Assembly (NCBI RefSeq): GCF_004103715.1 | Contig: NZ_CP035282.1 | Coordinates: forward strand, 3,310,501-3,374,500 | Length of the DNA: 64,000 bases | Origin: Acidilutibacter cellobiosedens | Lineage (GTDB): Bacteria; Bacillota; Clostridia; Tissierellales; Acidilutibacteraceae | Direction of reading: 5' to 3' | Shown: positions 1 through 7,484 of the stretch, piece after piece | Numbering within the stretch: position 1 is the stretch's first letter | How the letters are laid out: every line of letters begins with the position of its first letter | The notes under the pieces: model-generated | Database searches by the model: none | What the model saw: only the letters and a program-made list of their open reading frames with translations | What the model was told of the DNA's origin: nothing | Position numbers and translations under genes: made by a program

Positions 1-6
1 GTTATC

Positions 7-75
7 AAAGAGCCAGACGTTAAGACGCAGAGCCGATAACATGTGAGATCGCTCACAGTTACCGGCTCTTTCTTT
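7..75 (+). terminator. Terminator-like long-range hairpin
   Basis: Arms AAAGAGCC (7-14) and GGCTCTTT (64-71) are perfectly complementary and the right arm runs into a pyrimidine-rich tail. A smaller hairpin, GTGAG/CTCAC, lies inside. It probably ends a transcript of the element that continues left of the window. The loop is long for a classical terminator, so this is a moderate call. Confidence 0.4.
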
Positions 76-291
76 ATACTGACCGGACGTAATTACTGAT
101 ATTTTGCAACGTATTCAAAACCGTTGCTTGGGCGACAAGGTGATTTATGTCTATTCAATGGCGGTTTTGAAATAGAAGTCAAAGCCGCCGTTTTCCTTGT
201 CAAAAAGGAGTTTATGGAGGATACGATAAGTGCTCCTTTGTTATCCCTCACTTAATAGCGGCGGCTTTGGGATAGGAGGCTTTTTCATGTA

Positions 292-372
292 CTCGAAGTC
301 GCTGTTTTTTGTGCGTGGGGGGCCGACACCTTTCGCGTAATTTCGTGTAAAGGTGTTTTTTGTGACTTCGAG
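292..372 (+). terminator. Nested hairpin with intrinsic terminator
   Basis: An inner stem, ACACCTTT (326-333) with AAAGGTGT (349-356), is followed by a T run and looks like an intrinsic terminator. It is enclosed by a second perfect pair of arms, CTCGAAGTC (292-300) and GACTTCGAG (364-372). The rest of 85-449 (unusually GC-rich here) shows no convincing gene. Confidence 0.5.
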
Positions 373-449
373 GCTAAATATCATATCTGCTCCGGTTGCC
401 GCTCACCGCCTGCCTCTGTTTCGATCTGCCACAAACCCCAAAAATCGAA

Positions 450-641
450 ATGGATGAAAGACAAATGGCAAAGATCAATCTGCGGGATTACTACCCGTTT
501 TACAATGCTGACCTTTTTATTGACACACCCAATGAAGTGGCGGCTGTCTTATCGGAAGCCGAACGACTGGAACGAAACTATGGGTGTCAAACCGGTGGAC
601 GTCGCTCCATTTTCCGGAACATACTGTACAAGCGGTTTTAA
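450..641 (+). pseudogene. Sigma-70-like small regulator, truncated
   Basis: The reading frame from ATG 450 gives 63 residues. The start (KINLRDYYPFYNADLFIDTP, then EVAAVLSEAERLERNYG) matches my recollection of the N-terminus of sigma-70-like proteins on conjugative and integrative elements of Clostridia. In that family the sequence continues through a region-4-like helix-turn-helix, which is absent: after about residue 44 the frame turns into unrelated residues and stops. I read it as a 3'-truncated relic of the element's regulatory module. Family assignment is from memory of the N-terminal motif only. Confidence 0.5.
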
Positions 642-757
642 AGCTACGATGCCGTGGCAACTCACCATACCCCCTTTTGTTGGGGGTATGGCAAATGCGA
701 CAAACTTTTCATAAAGAAAACAACTGCTTATAATTTATATAAGCAATACACTTGGAG

Positions 758-877
758 GTGATTGCGAATGGAAAATATGCAAAGACGAAGGCATATCAGG
801 ATTTTATAAATGTACTTTCGCAGACTGTCAAAAAACATGGTGCAGAAGTTTTGGCTGAGATAAATTGTGCCAAGTAA
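758..877 (+). CDS. Small conserved-looking ORF upstream of recombinase
   Basis: A 39-aa frame starts at GTG 758 and ends 34 bp before the recombinase start. It encodes a hydrophilic helical peptide whose core (KYAKTKAYQDFINVLSQTV) looks like real protein. The nearby ATG at 769 reads out of this frame and stops after 13 codons. Either the GTG, which overlaps the GGAGG, is the start, or a small indel has separated the original ATG from the frame. Such peptides occur directly upstream of serine recombinases on related elements. Function unknown. Confidence 0.45.
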   Translation: MIANGKYAKTKAYQDFINVLSQTVKKHGAEVLAEINCAK

Positions 878-911
878 AAATGTTTTCCAATAATTTATTG
901 GAGGTATGGCT

Positions 912-2555
912 ATGAATAGGAGCGGAAGAAAATGTGTGCTTTATCCTTGCGTTAGTACCGAAATGCAGGTTGATGGTTTCAGCTTGGACGGGCAGAAAAA
1001 CAGCTTAAAGCGTTTTGCGGACAGGGAAGAAATGGAGATTGTAGACATTCACGAAGATCCCGGTAAATCCATAAAGGGCAGACCCGCCTTTAAACAAATG
1101 CTCTGTGATATTGAAAATGGCTTGGATATTGATTATATTTTAGTCTATAAGCTCCCCCGCTTTGGCAGAAACGCAGCCGATATTTTGAATTCCTTGGAAC
1201 ACGTTCAATCCTTTGGTGTGAACTTAATTTGCATTGAGGAAGAAATCGATTCCTCACAAACAAGCGGAAAGCTCTTAATCTCCGTGTTATCTGCCGTTGC
1301 TAAAATAGAGCGTGAAAATATCATTGAGCAGACAATGAACGGACGAAAAGAAAAAGCCCGTCAAGGCGGCTGGGACGGCGGGTCTGCTCCCTATGGTTAC
1401 TACCTCAAAGACAAGCAGCTCTATATTCAAGAAGATGAAGCCGAAGCGGTACGCATTATCTTTGACAAATATGTGAATGGTAATATGGGGTTTTATAAAA
1501 TTGCCAATTACCTTAATTTGCAGGGTATCCAAAAAATCAAATGTGCCAATGGTGCTCTCGCTGGGTGGAGTACGCATTTTGTCAGAATGATAATCGACAA
1601 TCCTGTGTACTCTGGAAAGATCGCCTTTGGCAGACGAACGAGAGAAAAGGTCAAAGGCACGAAAAATGAGTACATTATCACAGATGATCAGCACGATGCT
1701 ATTATATGTGAGGAACTATGGAACCAGGCACATGAAAAGCGAGAAATAGCAGGCATAAAATCCCCATCTAAAATTGGCCGGGACAGGGCACACTTATTAA
1801 GCGGCATTCTAAAATGCCCGAAATACGGTGGCCCGATGTACACCAACAAACACGCTTGGACAAACAAGGACAGTACATATAAAGAAATTTACTATTATAT
1901 GTTCAGTAAAGCTCGGATAGCGCGGGGAAAAAACTGTGACTATAAGTCTATGCTCAAAAAAACCGATATTGAACCGCTTGTCATTGAGGCAATCAGAGAA
2001 CTGATTAAAAATCAGGATTTTGTAACCGAAATCAAATCAAGGATAGGCAAGGAAATTGACACTTCCACCTTAAACAGAGAACCGAGCAATTATGAATCCA
2101 AGCTGCGTGAGGTCGAGCTTAATAAAACTTGTCTTGAAAATGAAATTGACAGCCTGCCGGAAGACACTCGTTTTAGGGAACGTAAGCTCCATGATATGAC
2201 CTTCCGGCTTGATGGATTATATGACATCATCGTAGAACTGGAAGAAAAAATTGAGGACGTTAAGCTGCGCCGCAAAGCCGTGGAGCAAGATGCCATCACA
2301 CCGGAAAACATCTACACCCTGTTGGCAAACTTTAATAATGTGTATGATAAAATCAGCGATGAAGAGAAAAAATCTCTGATTTCTTCGCTAATCAAAGAAA
2401 TAGAGATTTTCCCATGTGACAAGGCTGAACTGCCTTTGAAGTCTATTTTATTCAATTTTCCTGCTTATAAAGACGGTGGAGATGTTTGTGGGTTTTTGTG
2501 GGACAAAAGTACGCACGTCTCAACGTGCCTTGAGAGGATAATAATGATGTCGTAG
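912..2555 (+). CDS. Large serine recombinase, probably inactive
   Basis: This 547-aa protein has the large serine recombinase order: N-terminal resolvase domain (about 1-150), recombinase domain (about 165-280), zinc-ribbon region (about 295-350) and a C-terminal coiled coil. ATG 912 is preferred over ATG 906 because it lies 7 nt from GGAGG. The family normally integrates and excises elements through a serine-DNA intermediate. The catalytic serine survives in YPCVST, but the motif is normally Y-x-R-x-S and the arginine is cysteine here. The zinc ribbon reads CPKYG instead of CPxCG, and a later cysteine of the ribbon is phenylalanine (YYYMFSKAR). These changes in an unbroken frame suggest recent loss of function. 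The last ~15 residues run into an attachment-like repeat. Confidence 0.85.
   Translation: MNRSGRKCVLYPCVSTEMQVDGFSLDGQKNSLKRFADREEMEIVDIHEDPGKSIKGRPAFKQMLCDIENGLDIDYILVYKLPRFGRNAADILNSLEHVQSFGVNLICIEEEIDSSQTSGKLLISVLSAVAKIERENIIEQTMNGRKEKARQGGWDGGSAPYGYYLKDKQLYIQEDEAEAVRIIFDKYVNGNMGFYKIANYLNLQGIQKIKCANGALAGWSTHFVRMIIDNPVYSGKIAFGRRTREKVKGTKNEYIITDDQHDAIICEELWNQAHEKREIAGIKSPSKIGRDRAHLLSGILKCPKYGGPMYTNKHAWTNKDSTYKEIYYYMFSKARIARGKNCDYKSMLKKTDIEPLVIEAIRELIKNQDFVTEIKSRIGKEIDTSTLNREPSNYESKLREVELNKTCLENEIDSLPEDTRFRERKLHDMTFRLDGLYDIIVELEEKIEDVKLRRKAVEQDAITPENIYTLLANFNNVYDKISDEEKKSLISSLIKEIEIFPCDKAELPLKSILFNFPAYKDGGDVCGFLWDKSTHVSTCLERIIMMS
2520..2540. repeat. Attachment-like direct repeat, copy A
   Basis: This 21-bp sequence matches 3905-3925 at 19 of 21 positions, and both are followed by a similar AATGATGTC-like stretch. 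It lies in the last codons of the recombinase gene. Read on the minus strand it encodes LSRHVETCVLLSHK, which resembles the rlmD-type tail motif HVETVVLLS that I recall as a target of such recombinases. Confidence 0.45.
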
Positions 2556-2695
2556 AAAGATAGTAGTCCCTTGGTGACAGGGTATAATTCCAAATAGAAG
2601 CTCCAATATACATTTTGAAAACATGAAATAATAGGCTTTATTAACTTATCAATACTTTGTCTAGCCCATGATATCAATCTTTTCTACTAGTATAA

Positions 2696-3115
2696 TTAAT
2701 CTTTATTATTTCTCCTATATTCATCAATTCTAGTCTTATTATCATATGCAAGTAAATACTCATTATATTGAGAAACATCATAATCAGCCTTTAATATTTT
2801 TTGTACTTCTTTTGCAGATAATCCCTTTCTTTTATTAAATTTATCACAGGGATAGTTGGAACATTCTCCACAATGAGAAAATTCTTCATTAATATCACAT
2901 TTCCTTACGGGGCATTCAGTATCTATAAGTTTTGCTTCCGCTTTCTGGCATTTACAACCATCACAGTAAATATTTTCAGGTGGAATATCAAGGTCATAAC
3001 AGCTCTTCCACATTTCAGAAAGTCCTTTTCGCTGGTCATTCTTTAATATATTAGGTGAATACGCTTTACATAAATCACAACAATAACCGCATTTACTTAG
3101 ATTAGTCACATTCAT
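2696..3115 (-). CDS. DUF3795 cysteine-rich protein
   Basis: This 139-aa protein matches the DUF3795 pattern: an N-terminal CGYCCDLC motif followed by paired cysteines (CDGCKC, CPVRKC, CGECSNYPC), 14 or so Cys in all, consistent with metal or Fe-S binding. No reaction is established for the family. The gene starts 2 bp after the stop of the DUF3788 gene, so the two are one transcript and probably translationally linked. Both lie between attachment-like repeats, as cargo. The 140 bp between this gene and the recombinase show nothing recognisable. Confidence 0.7.
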   Translation of the reverse strand: MNVTNLSKCGYCCDLCKAYSPNILKNDQRKGLSEMWKSCYDLDIPPENIYCDGCKCQKAEAKLIDTECPVRKCDINEEFSHCGECSNYPCDKFNKRKGLSAKEVQKILKADYDVSQYNEYLLAYDNKTRIDEYRRNNKD

Positions 3116-3117
3116 CC

Positions 3118-3531
3118 CTACTTTCTATTAGGTTTTTTCTTTATTAAAATAAGCTTTTTAATATCTTCAATAGATAAATCACTATTATAATCTAAATATA
3201 ACCATTTCCCATCATGATATTGGTGTGTATTATCATAAAAATCTTTTATGTACTGAGTGAACTCTTGTCTTGAATCTTCAAATTTTTCCCGTTCTGCTTT
3301 TCCAAATATTATTAAAATCCGTATACCTAGTTCTCGTGGGTATAGCGCGCAAAGGGTTTTACCACCTTTACGATATTTGAGTTCGTAAATACCTGTTTTC
3401 CCCCCTTTGTTCCACATAGACTCAACATTGTAATTTTTCTCAATAAAACTATTAATTTCAGACCATGCTTTGAATTTCTCTCCACCCATAATTTGTTGTA
3501 GTTCTTCTTCCATCGGTATTTTTTCTAACAT
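3118..3531 (-). CDS. DUF3788 family protein
   Basis: This 137-aa soluble protein resembles the DUF3788 family: MWNKGGKTGIYELKYRKGGKTL, then a GIRILIIFGKAEREKFE block and a YHDGKWLYLD block. The family is an uncharacterised, probably ligand-binding alpha/beta fold. A strong AAGGAGG lies 10 nt before the ATG, making this the first gene of a two-gene cargo operon with DUF3795. DUF3788 and DUF3795 genes recur as cargo in Firmicutes; the pairing suggests a shared role that I cannot define. Confidence 0.65.
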   Translation of the reverse strand: MLEKIPMEEELQQIMGGEKFKAWSEINSFIEKNYNVESMWNKGGKTGIYELKYRKGGKTLCALYPRELGIRILIIFGKAEREKFEDSRQEFTQYIKDFYDNTHQYHDGKWLYLDYNSDLSIEDIKKLILIKKKPNRK

Positions 3532-3781
3532 TTCAATATACCTCCTTATCTATATCTATTTTATCAAGTTGAATATGACAGCAGTATGTCATGTTTGATA
3601 TAAAAAGTTAAACATACCATACAATTTAAAGTTCTATCATCCTTACTTATGTACATCATATTATATAATTCATCTGCTAATCTCTCAACTGATAATTCTA
3701 TCTTTTAAGCTCTATTTTCCAAACTTTCTTCTAAGATAACTCAAATTATTCTATGTCATCTATATTTTACCCTGTTTTTAA

Positions 3782-3819
3782 GGGTCGAAAAATGGTGTTT
3801 TTTTGCCGTTTTTCGACCC
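3782..3819. promoter_or_regulatory. Perfect 11-bp inverted repeat in intergenic gap
   Basis: Arms GGGTCGAAAAA (3782-3792) and TTTTTCGACCC (3809-3819) are perfectly inverted around a T-rich 16-nt spacer. It sits in the 370-bp gap between the DUF3788 gene start and attachment repeat B and could be a protein-binding or recombinase-subsite element, or a terminator. I see nothing else in 3532-3780. Confidence 0.4.
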
Positions 3820-3904
3820 AAATCTCACCACAAAACCACTATATGTTGTGGTCAAACCCTATTACTTTTTGTCCAAACCACAATACGTCATCAGAATTGC
3901 TGCT

Positions 3905-3925
3905 TCAACGTGGCTCGAGAGGATA
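3905..3925. repeat. Attachment-like direct repeat, copy B
   Basis: Partner of 2520-2540 with 19 of 21 identities. Read on the minus strand it encodes ILSSHVEAAILMTYCGLDKK. The HVE core is shared with copy A, as expected of attachment-site halves inside a conserved protein-coding target. Confidence 0.45.
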
Positions 3926-3931
3926 GAATGA

Positions 3932-4015
3932 ATGTCATTTGAGTATGTCCGTTCTCGGAAACATATCCACTGCATTTTTGACACTATCGGTAGACGGGAA
4001 CATATCGACTACATT
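3932..4015 (-). pseudogene. Remnant resembling the RlmD C-terminus
   Basis: On the minus strand the frame reads VVDMFPSTDSVKNAVDMFPR then TDILK and a stop, with HVEA continuing in a shifted frame at attachment repeat B. VDMFPRT followed by an HVE(T/A)VVL motif is how I remember the end of 23S rRNA (uracil-5-) methyltransferase RlmD/RumA in Firmicutes. VDMFP appears twice, suggesting successive insertions re-created the tail. Only about 30 residues remain, so this is a tentative call. Confidence 0.35.
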
Positions 4016-4065
4016 AGCTTAGTTAAATTGAACGTGCTCTTCAGCTTAAAATTGGAATCCGTTTG

Positions 4066-4560
4066 TTACTTGTATTCACTCGGAACAGGAATATTAAATC
4101 TCTCGCACAATAGTTTTACATCATGCATATCATTTTCATCATGCTCATAGCCTAGATGAAATAACACTTGATTTTCAGCATCAATACATCTGACCATTTT
4201 ATCGCCTATTTTCCCAATACCACTAAATACTTTTGGAGGATATGCTTCTCCTTCAAAAACAATGTATCCTTGTTCGTTGAACTTAAATATATGAAGGTCA
4301 ATTATCCTACCTTTAGTATCCTTCCAAACCGTGTGAGATGTGGTGGTATATGCTTCTGTAACTTCAACAAAACCTTTTTCTTTTAATATCTCAACAAACT
4401 TTTTACTATTACTTTCCTCCACAAATAAATCAATGTCGTTGTGTGCTCTTGTTTCTTCTTCTAATAATGCATCTACTCCCCAACCTCCATCAATCCATAT
4501 GTTAATTCCATTTTCTTCAGCGTATGTTATTATCTCAATGGCGTCAGTTTTACTTACCAT
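4066..4560 (-). CDS. Lincosamide nucleotidyltransferase-like (Lnu family)
   Basis: This 164-aa protein has the nucleotidyltransferase signature IWIDGGWGVDALL followed by TRAHNDIDLFV. The GG plus DxD-type acidic residues are the catalytic metal site of the Lnu/LinA and aminoglycoside 2''-adenylyltransferase-like group. Lnu(C)-type enzymes are about this length and adenylylate lincomycin and clindamycin. GGAGGG lies 6 nt before the ATG. It stands alone, divergent from nothing and next to mobile-element debris, as expected of transferred resistance cargo. The general family is clear; the substrate is inferred. Confidence 0.7.
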   Translation of the reverse strand: MVSKTDAIEIITYAEENGINIWIDGGWGVDALLEEETRAHNDIDLFVEESNSKKFVEILKEKGFVEVTEAYTTTSHTVWKDTKGRIIDLHIFKFNEQGYIVFEGEAYPPKVFSGIGKIGDKMVRCIDAENQVLFHLGYEHDENDMHDVKLLCERFNIPVPSEYK

Positions 4561-4660
4561 GTAATCCCTCCGTTCAAATTTCTATCTAATTTCATAACAT
4601 CCAGAAAAGTAGCCATGCTAAATTCCTCCCAGGTAATACTGTTAATTCACATAATCTAAC

Positions 4661-5239
4661 TTAATAGCGCCTTTTCATATCCTCTTCGTAGGCGGCTAGA
4701 ATACGCTGATATTCTTTTGGGTCATCATTCTCACAGTCCAGTTTTATCACTCGATCCACAATAGGGTCTAAAGAATCAGGGTTGTACCAAGGCTCCTTAA
4801 TTGTAAGATATATGATTTTTTTGGTTTTTTGACGTTCAGCCATTTCTTTTAACATCTGAATTTCTTTTTCATTTTTTGTTACACTTTGAATCGGCCATAT
4901 AATCATAAAGTCAAATTCATAATTATCGTATTTTTCACTATTGCCTTTAGTGGTTAGATTATCAAAGAAGATTGTAAGATTGGATAATTTCATTCCTTGC
5001 CCATATTTCTTCGGTACGTTAACTTTATAAAGTTCCGCCCATCGAAAAAAATTATCCATTCCATCTTTTGTTGTATGAATTAAATTAATTAGTCCTTTCA
5101 AGTTCCCTTGAGAATTCAAAGCTTTAAGAAGAGCCTGATGCTTTTCCTTGTCAGCAATACCTCGTAGTAATAATGTTTTTTCTGTTTCATTGTTCAAGAA
5201 ATCAATAATCTGATCATATGCATTTTTTACGTCGGACAT
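4661..5239 (-). CDS. Unknown protein, last gene of Abi-like operon
   Basis: I do not recognise this 192-aa protein. The ATG at 5239 is preferred because AAGGGG lies about 8 nt upstream; the in-frame ATG at 5260 has no comparable site. Hydrophobic strands such as KTLLLRG (N-terminal), FDFMIIWP and KKIIYLTI separated by helices suggest an alpha/beta, nucleotide-binding-like fold, but there is no GKT/GKS loop. It starts 27 bp after the stop of the Abi_C-like gene and ends the four-gene operon. The context suggests a partner in an abortive-infection or toxin-antitoxin device. Confidence 0.55.
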   Translation of the reverse strand: MSDVKNAYDQIIDFLNNETEKTLLLRGIADKEKHQALLKALNSQGNLKGLINLIHTTKDGMDNFFRWAELYKVNVPKKYGQGMKLSNLTIFFDNLTTKGNSEKYDNYEFDFMIIWPIQSVTKNEKEIQMLKEMAERQKTKKIIYLTIKEPWYNPDSLDPIVDRVIKLDCENDDPKEYQRILAAYEEDMKRRY

Positions 5240-5266
5240 ATTATTCACCCCTTCATTCAAAAATCA

Positions 5267-6181
5267 CTATTTGTTTTTTGAATATACCCAAAATAAAATG
5301 CTATCTGTTAGTCTCAAACAAAACAGTGCATCTTCAATTGTTGGCGATTCAATAGTATTCTCATTCCTATGAGTCCCGTAATCAGACATCATAGAGTAAA
5401 TCATATAAATTGTTTTGGTCTTTGTCAGCTTTCCATCTTTATTTTCGTTAAAAAAATCTGCTAAATCTTCTTTTTTTAGATCTGATTTAAGAGCCCTATC
5501 TAAGTCGGCGACCGTTGCAGTTGCACTGTCTCCGCTAGTGTTAAATACACCTCTCATCCACTTTGCGAAATTTTCAGTCCCTTTATATTTTGAAAATATA
5601 CTTACGATACTTGTCCTACATGATTCAATACAAGCTCCTGAATGACCTTGTGTATAAGCATCAATTGCCGATTTGTAAGCATCATATACTTCTTTGTGGT
5701 TACTTTTTATCCATGATTCAACAGAAAACATCTCACTTACTCTGGCAAAATCACTTTCCATGCAAGCAGAAACTTTAACTTTATCAAATTCAATGGTTAT
5801 ACTTAACCCTAAAATCTCGTATAGTTTAGCTAGTTCTTCAAAGTCTTCATCGCTTTCTTCAGAAATATATCTTACATTGAAAGATTTAGTTATTTCTTTT
5901 AGCAGATTGATGATATCCTCATGCCTGTTTTCCTTATATAAATCCGAGAAAATACTATCTAAACCTAGAAACACATCGTATTCCTCGTTATTATTCTCAA
6001 ATTTGTGTGCATAGCCTTGATTGTAGAAATAAGGTACTAGGTAGTCTATATATTTTTCGTAAAGGTCATTAAGCCCCAAGCATTTTAATCTGGCCTTAAA
6101 TTCTGAATTTTTCTTTATAAAAAATCCTGGTCTGCTAACAATCTCTGCAATTTTTGAAAGAATTATTTCTTTATCATTCAT
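5267..6181 (-). CDS. Abi_C-like abortive-infection protein
   Basis: This 304-aa protein has an unrecognised N-terminal half and a helical C-terminal part (about 155-300) resembling the Abi_C domain of abortive-infection proteins. The resemblance rests on AIDAYTQGHSGACIESCRTS, a later YSMMSDYGTHRNEN and the closing CLRLTDSILFWVY. The arginine and histidine in conserved polar positions (ESCRTS, YGTHRNEN) also recall HEPN-type RNases, which this region could be. The third gene of the operon, it starts 27 bp after the 278-aa gene. An RNA-targeting, cell-suicide role is inference from the family. Confidence 0.55.
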   Translation of the reverse strand: MNDKEIILSKIAEIVSRPGFFIKKNSEFKARLKCLGLNDLYEKYIDYLVPYFYNQGYAHKFENNNEEYDVFLGLDSIFSDLYKENRHEDIINLLKEITKSFNVRYISEESDEDFEELAKLYEILGLSITIEFDKVKVSACMESDFARVSEMFSVESWIKSNHKEVYDAYKSAIDAYTQGHSGACIESCRTSIVSIFSKYKGTENFAKWMRGVFNTSGDSATATVADLDRALKSDLKKEDLADFFNENKDGKLTKTKTIYMIYSMMSDYGTHRNENTIESPTIEDALFCLRLTDSILFWVYSKNK

Positions 6182-6208
6182 TTTTTCACCCCATCTATGT
6201 TCATAAAT

Positions 6209-7045
6209 CTATTGCTTTTTCAAAGCAGATAAAACCATCTCCAAATACTCCTGCCAATAATCACTATCGCCTTCTATGTCGTAAAGCCAATAATACATTA
6301 ACAGTATTTCAAATTCTTGCTTTCTTCCTTTTGTGAAGGATTTTTTCGGCATCTTTCTATATAGTGAATCAAGGTTAAAGAGATTACTTTTCTGCTTATA
6401 ATCGTAGTCGTACTTCCTCCAAGTATATTGACTCTTCTTTCTATGCGTTGATGGCCAAAGATCCTCGTTGTCATAAAAACTACTTATCCAACCATAGGCA
6501 AAGGCAAGAATATTAACCTGATACTTTGCCCAGGCTTTATCGATCCAATCAGTTATTTCTTCTGTTATTGATGGTATTCCGAAATTAAACCTTTGTTCGC
6601 TTTCTACCCTATGATAGTCTTTTATAAAAATAAAAAGCATCTCTGTTTGGTCCTTAAGAAACGGCAACTTTTTAATGAGCTGCGAATAGCAATCATAGGA
6701 AGCATTTCTAAATTCACTATCAGTACTATACAGAAAGAAAAACTCATTCGCCTTCATAATATTTCCAATGTGTTTGTGTATTTGCTTTCCGTATTCATTG
6801 TAAATACCAACAACCCATTCTCGAACTTCAGGGTCATACTCCCTAAGCTGCTTCCGATACTTATCTAGCTTTTGATCATGGAGTACCGTTTTTTCTTCGG
6901 CCTCGGTAATATTCAAATAATTACTAAAATACTCGAATACATAATCAACGCAAATTCTCATATTTTGTGTACGGGCATCAATGTCAAATTCATTGAGCTT
7001 ATCCTCTTTTTTTCTGCGTGCAATGTATTCCTCTATACTTAGCAT
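6209..7045 (-). CDS. Unknown helical protein in Abi-like operon
   Basis: I do not recognise this 278-aa protein. It starts at ATG 7045, with AAAGGCGG about 7 nt upstream, rather than at the in-frame ATG 7063. It is rich in charged and aromatic residues (for example YTWRKYDYDYKQKSNLFN and DSDYWQEYLEMV), predicted mostly helical, with no signal peptide or membrane segment. It lies between a DUF1413 gene and the Abi_C-like gene on one transcript. It may be a sensor or adaptor; that is position-based inference. Confidence 0.5.
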   Translation of the reverse strand: MLSIEEYIARRKKEDKLNEFDIDARTQNMRICVDYVFEYFSNYLNITEAEEKTVLHDQKLDKYRKQLREYDPEVREWVVGIYNEYGKQIHKHIGNIMKANEFFFLYSTDSEFRNASYDCYSQLIKKLPFLKDQTEMLFIFIKDYHRVESEQRFNFGIPSITEEITDWIDKAWAKYQVNILAFAYGWISSFYDNEDLWPSTHRKKSQYTWRKYDYDYKQKSNLFNLDSLYRKMPKKSFTKGRKQEFEILLMYYWLYDIEGDSDYWQEYLEMVLSALKKQ

Positions 7046-7104
7046 GTATTCACCGCCTTTCATATATGATTTTTCTATTCATTAATGAGATTTATAAAAA
7101 CTCA

Positions 7105-7344
7105 TTACAAATTAATCTTTTTGTATCTTTGCTGATTTGAAGAAGTCTTTTCAATAGCCTTTAAATTATCATTCATTTTACTAACCCGATTAAGAAATAA
7201 AGTTCCAAGCAAAAGCCGGTCCTTTCTTGGTATCCTGTTCCATACGTAACCCTTAAACAGATCCTTAACTAGAAAGACTTCACCTTCATTCAACTTTTCA
7301 GTTTCTCTGATAGCTTGTTCTAGTAACTCGTTAACATCAATCAT
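7105..7344 (-). CDS. DUF1413 small protein
   Basis: This 79-aa protein carries the DUF1413 signature GEVFLVKDLFKGYVWNRIPR followed by KDRLLLGTLFLNRV. Members are small, of unproven function, and often sit on mobile elements next to toxin-like or defence-like genes. It is the first gene of the operon, with AAGGAGAGG upstream of the ATG and a palindrome between promoter and start. By position and size it is the natural candidate for antitoxin or autorepressor, which is inference. Confidence 0.65.
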   Translation of the reverse strand: MIDVNELLEQAIRETEKLNEGEVFLVKDLFKGYVWNRIPRKDRLLLGTLFLNRVSKMNDNLKAIEKTSSNQQRYKKINL

Positions 7345-7369
7345 CTTGTCCTCTCCTTATCAATAATAA

Positions 7370-7420
7370 TATCAACAACATTGTTAATAATATTATATAC
7401 ACACTACTAACTTTTTTCAA
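7370..7420 (-). promoter_or_regulatory. Promoter and palindromic operator of Abi-like operon
   Basis: On the minus strand TTGAAA (7415-7420), a 17-bp spacer and TATAAT (7392-7397) form a near-consensus sigma-A promoter. Between it and the DUF1413 start lies a palindrome, AACAA-CA-TTGTT (7374-7385), with partly matching AT flanks (7370-7389). The position just downstream of the -10 fits an autorepressor operator. Confidence 0.7.
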
Positions 7421-7425
7421 TTACA

Positions 7426-7470
7426 AAATAAAAACCGCCAACCAAAAGAATTTATCTCCTGATTAACGGT
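7426..7470 (-). terminator. Terminator after DUF2268 gene
   Basis: Read on the minus strand, ACCGTTAATC pairs over 10 positions with GGTTGGCGGT (three G-U pairs), closes a 17-nt loop and is followed by TTTTTATTTT. The same element, diverged, recurs at 9236-9279. Confidence 0.65.
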
Positions 7471-7484
7471 CACAAATGAGTTAT

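Noticed and set aside
454-714. 86-aa frame overlapping the sigma-like relic
   Set aside because: The other frame carries the recognisable family N-terminus; this one has no ribosome site of note and an unlikely composition.
1287-1694. 135-aa antisense frame in the recombinase gene
   Set aside because: No ribosome site and it mirrors conserved recombinase codons.
4661-5239. P-loop NTPase call for the last Abi-operon gene
   Set aside because: The N-terminal KTLLLRG strand looks suggestive but there is no GxxxxGK(S/T).
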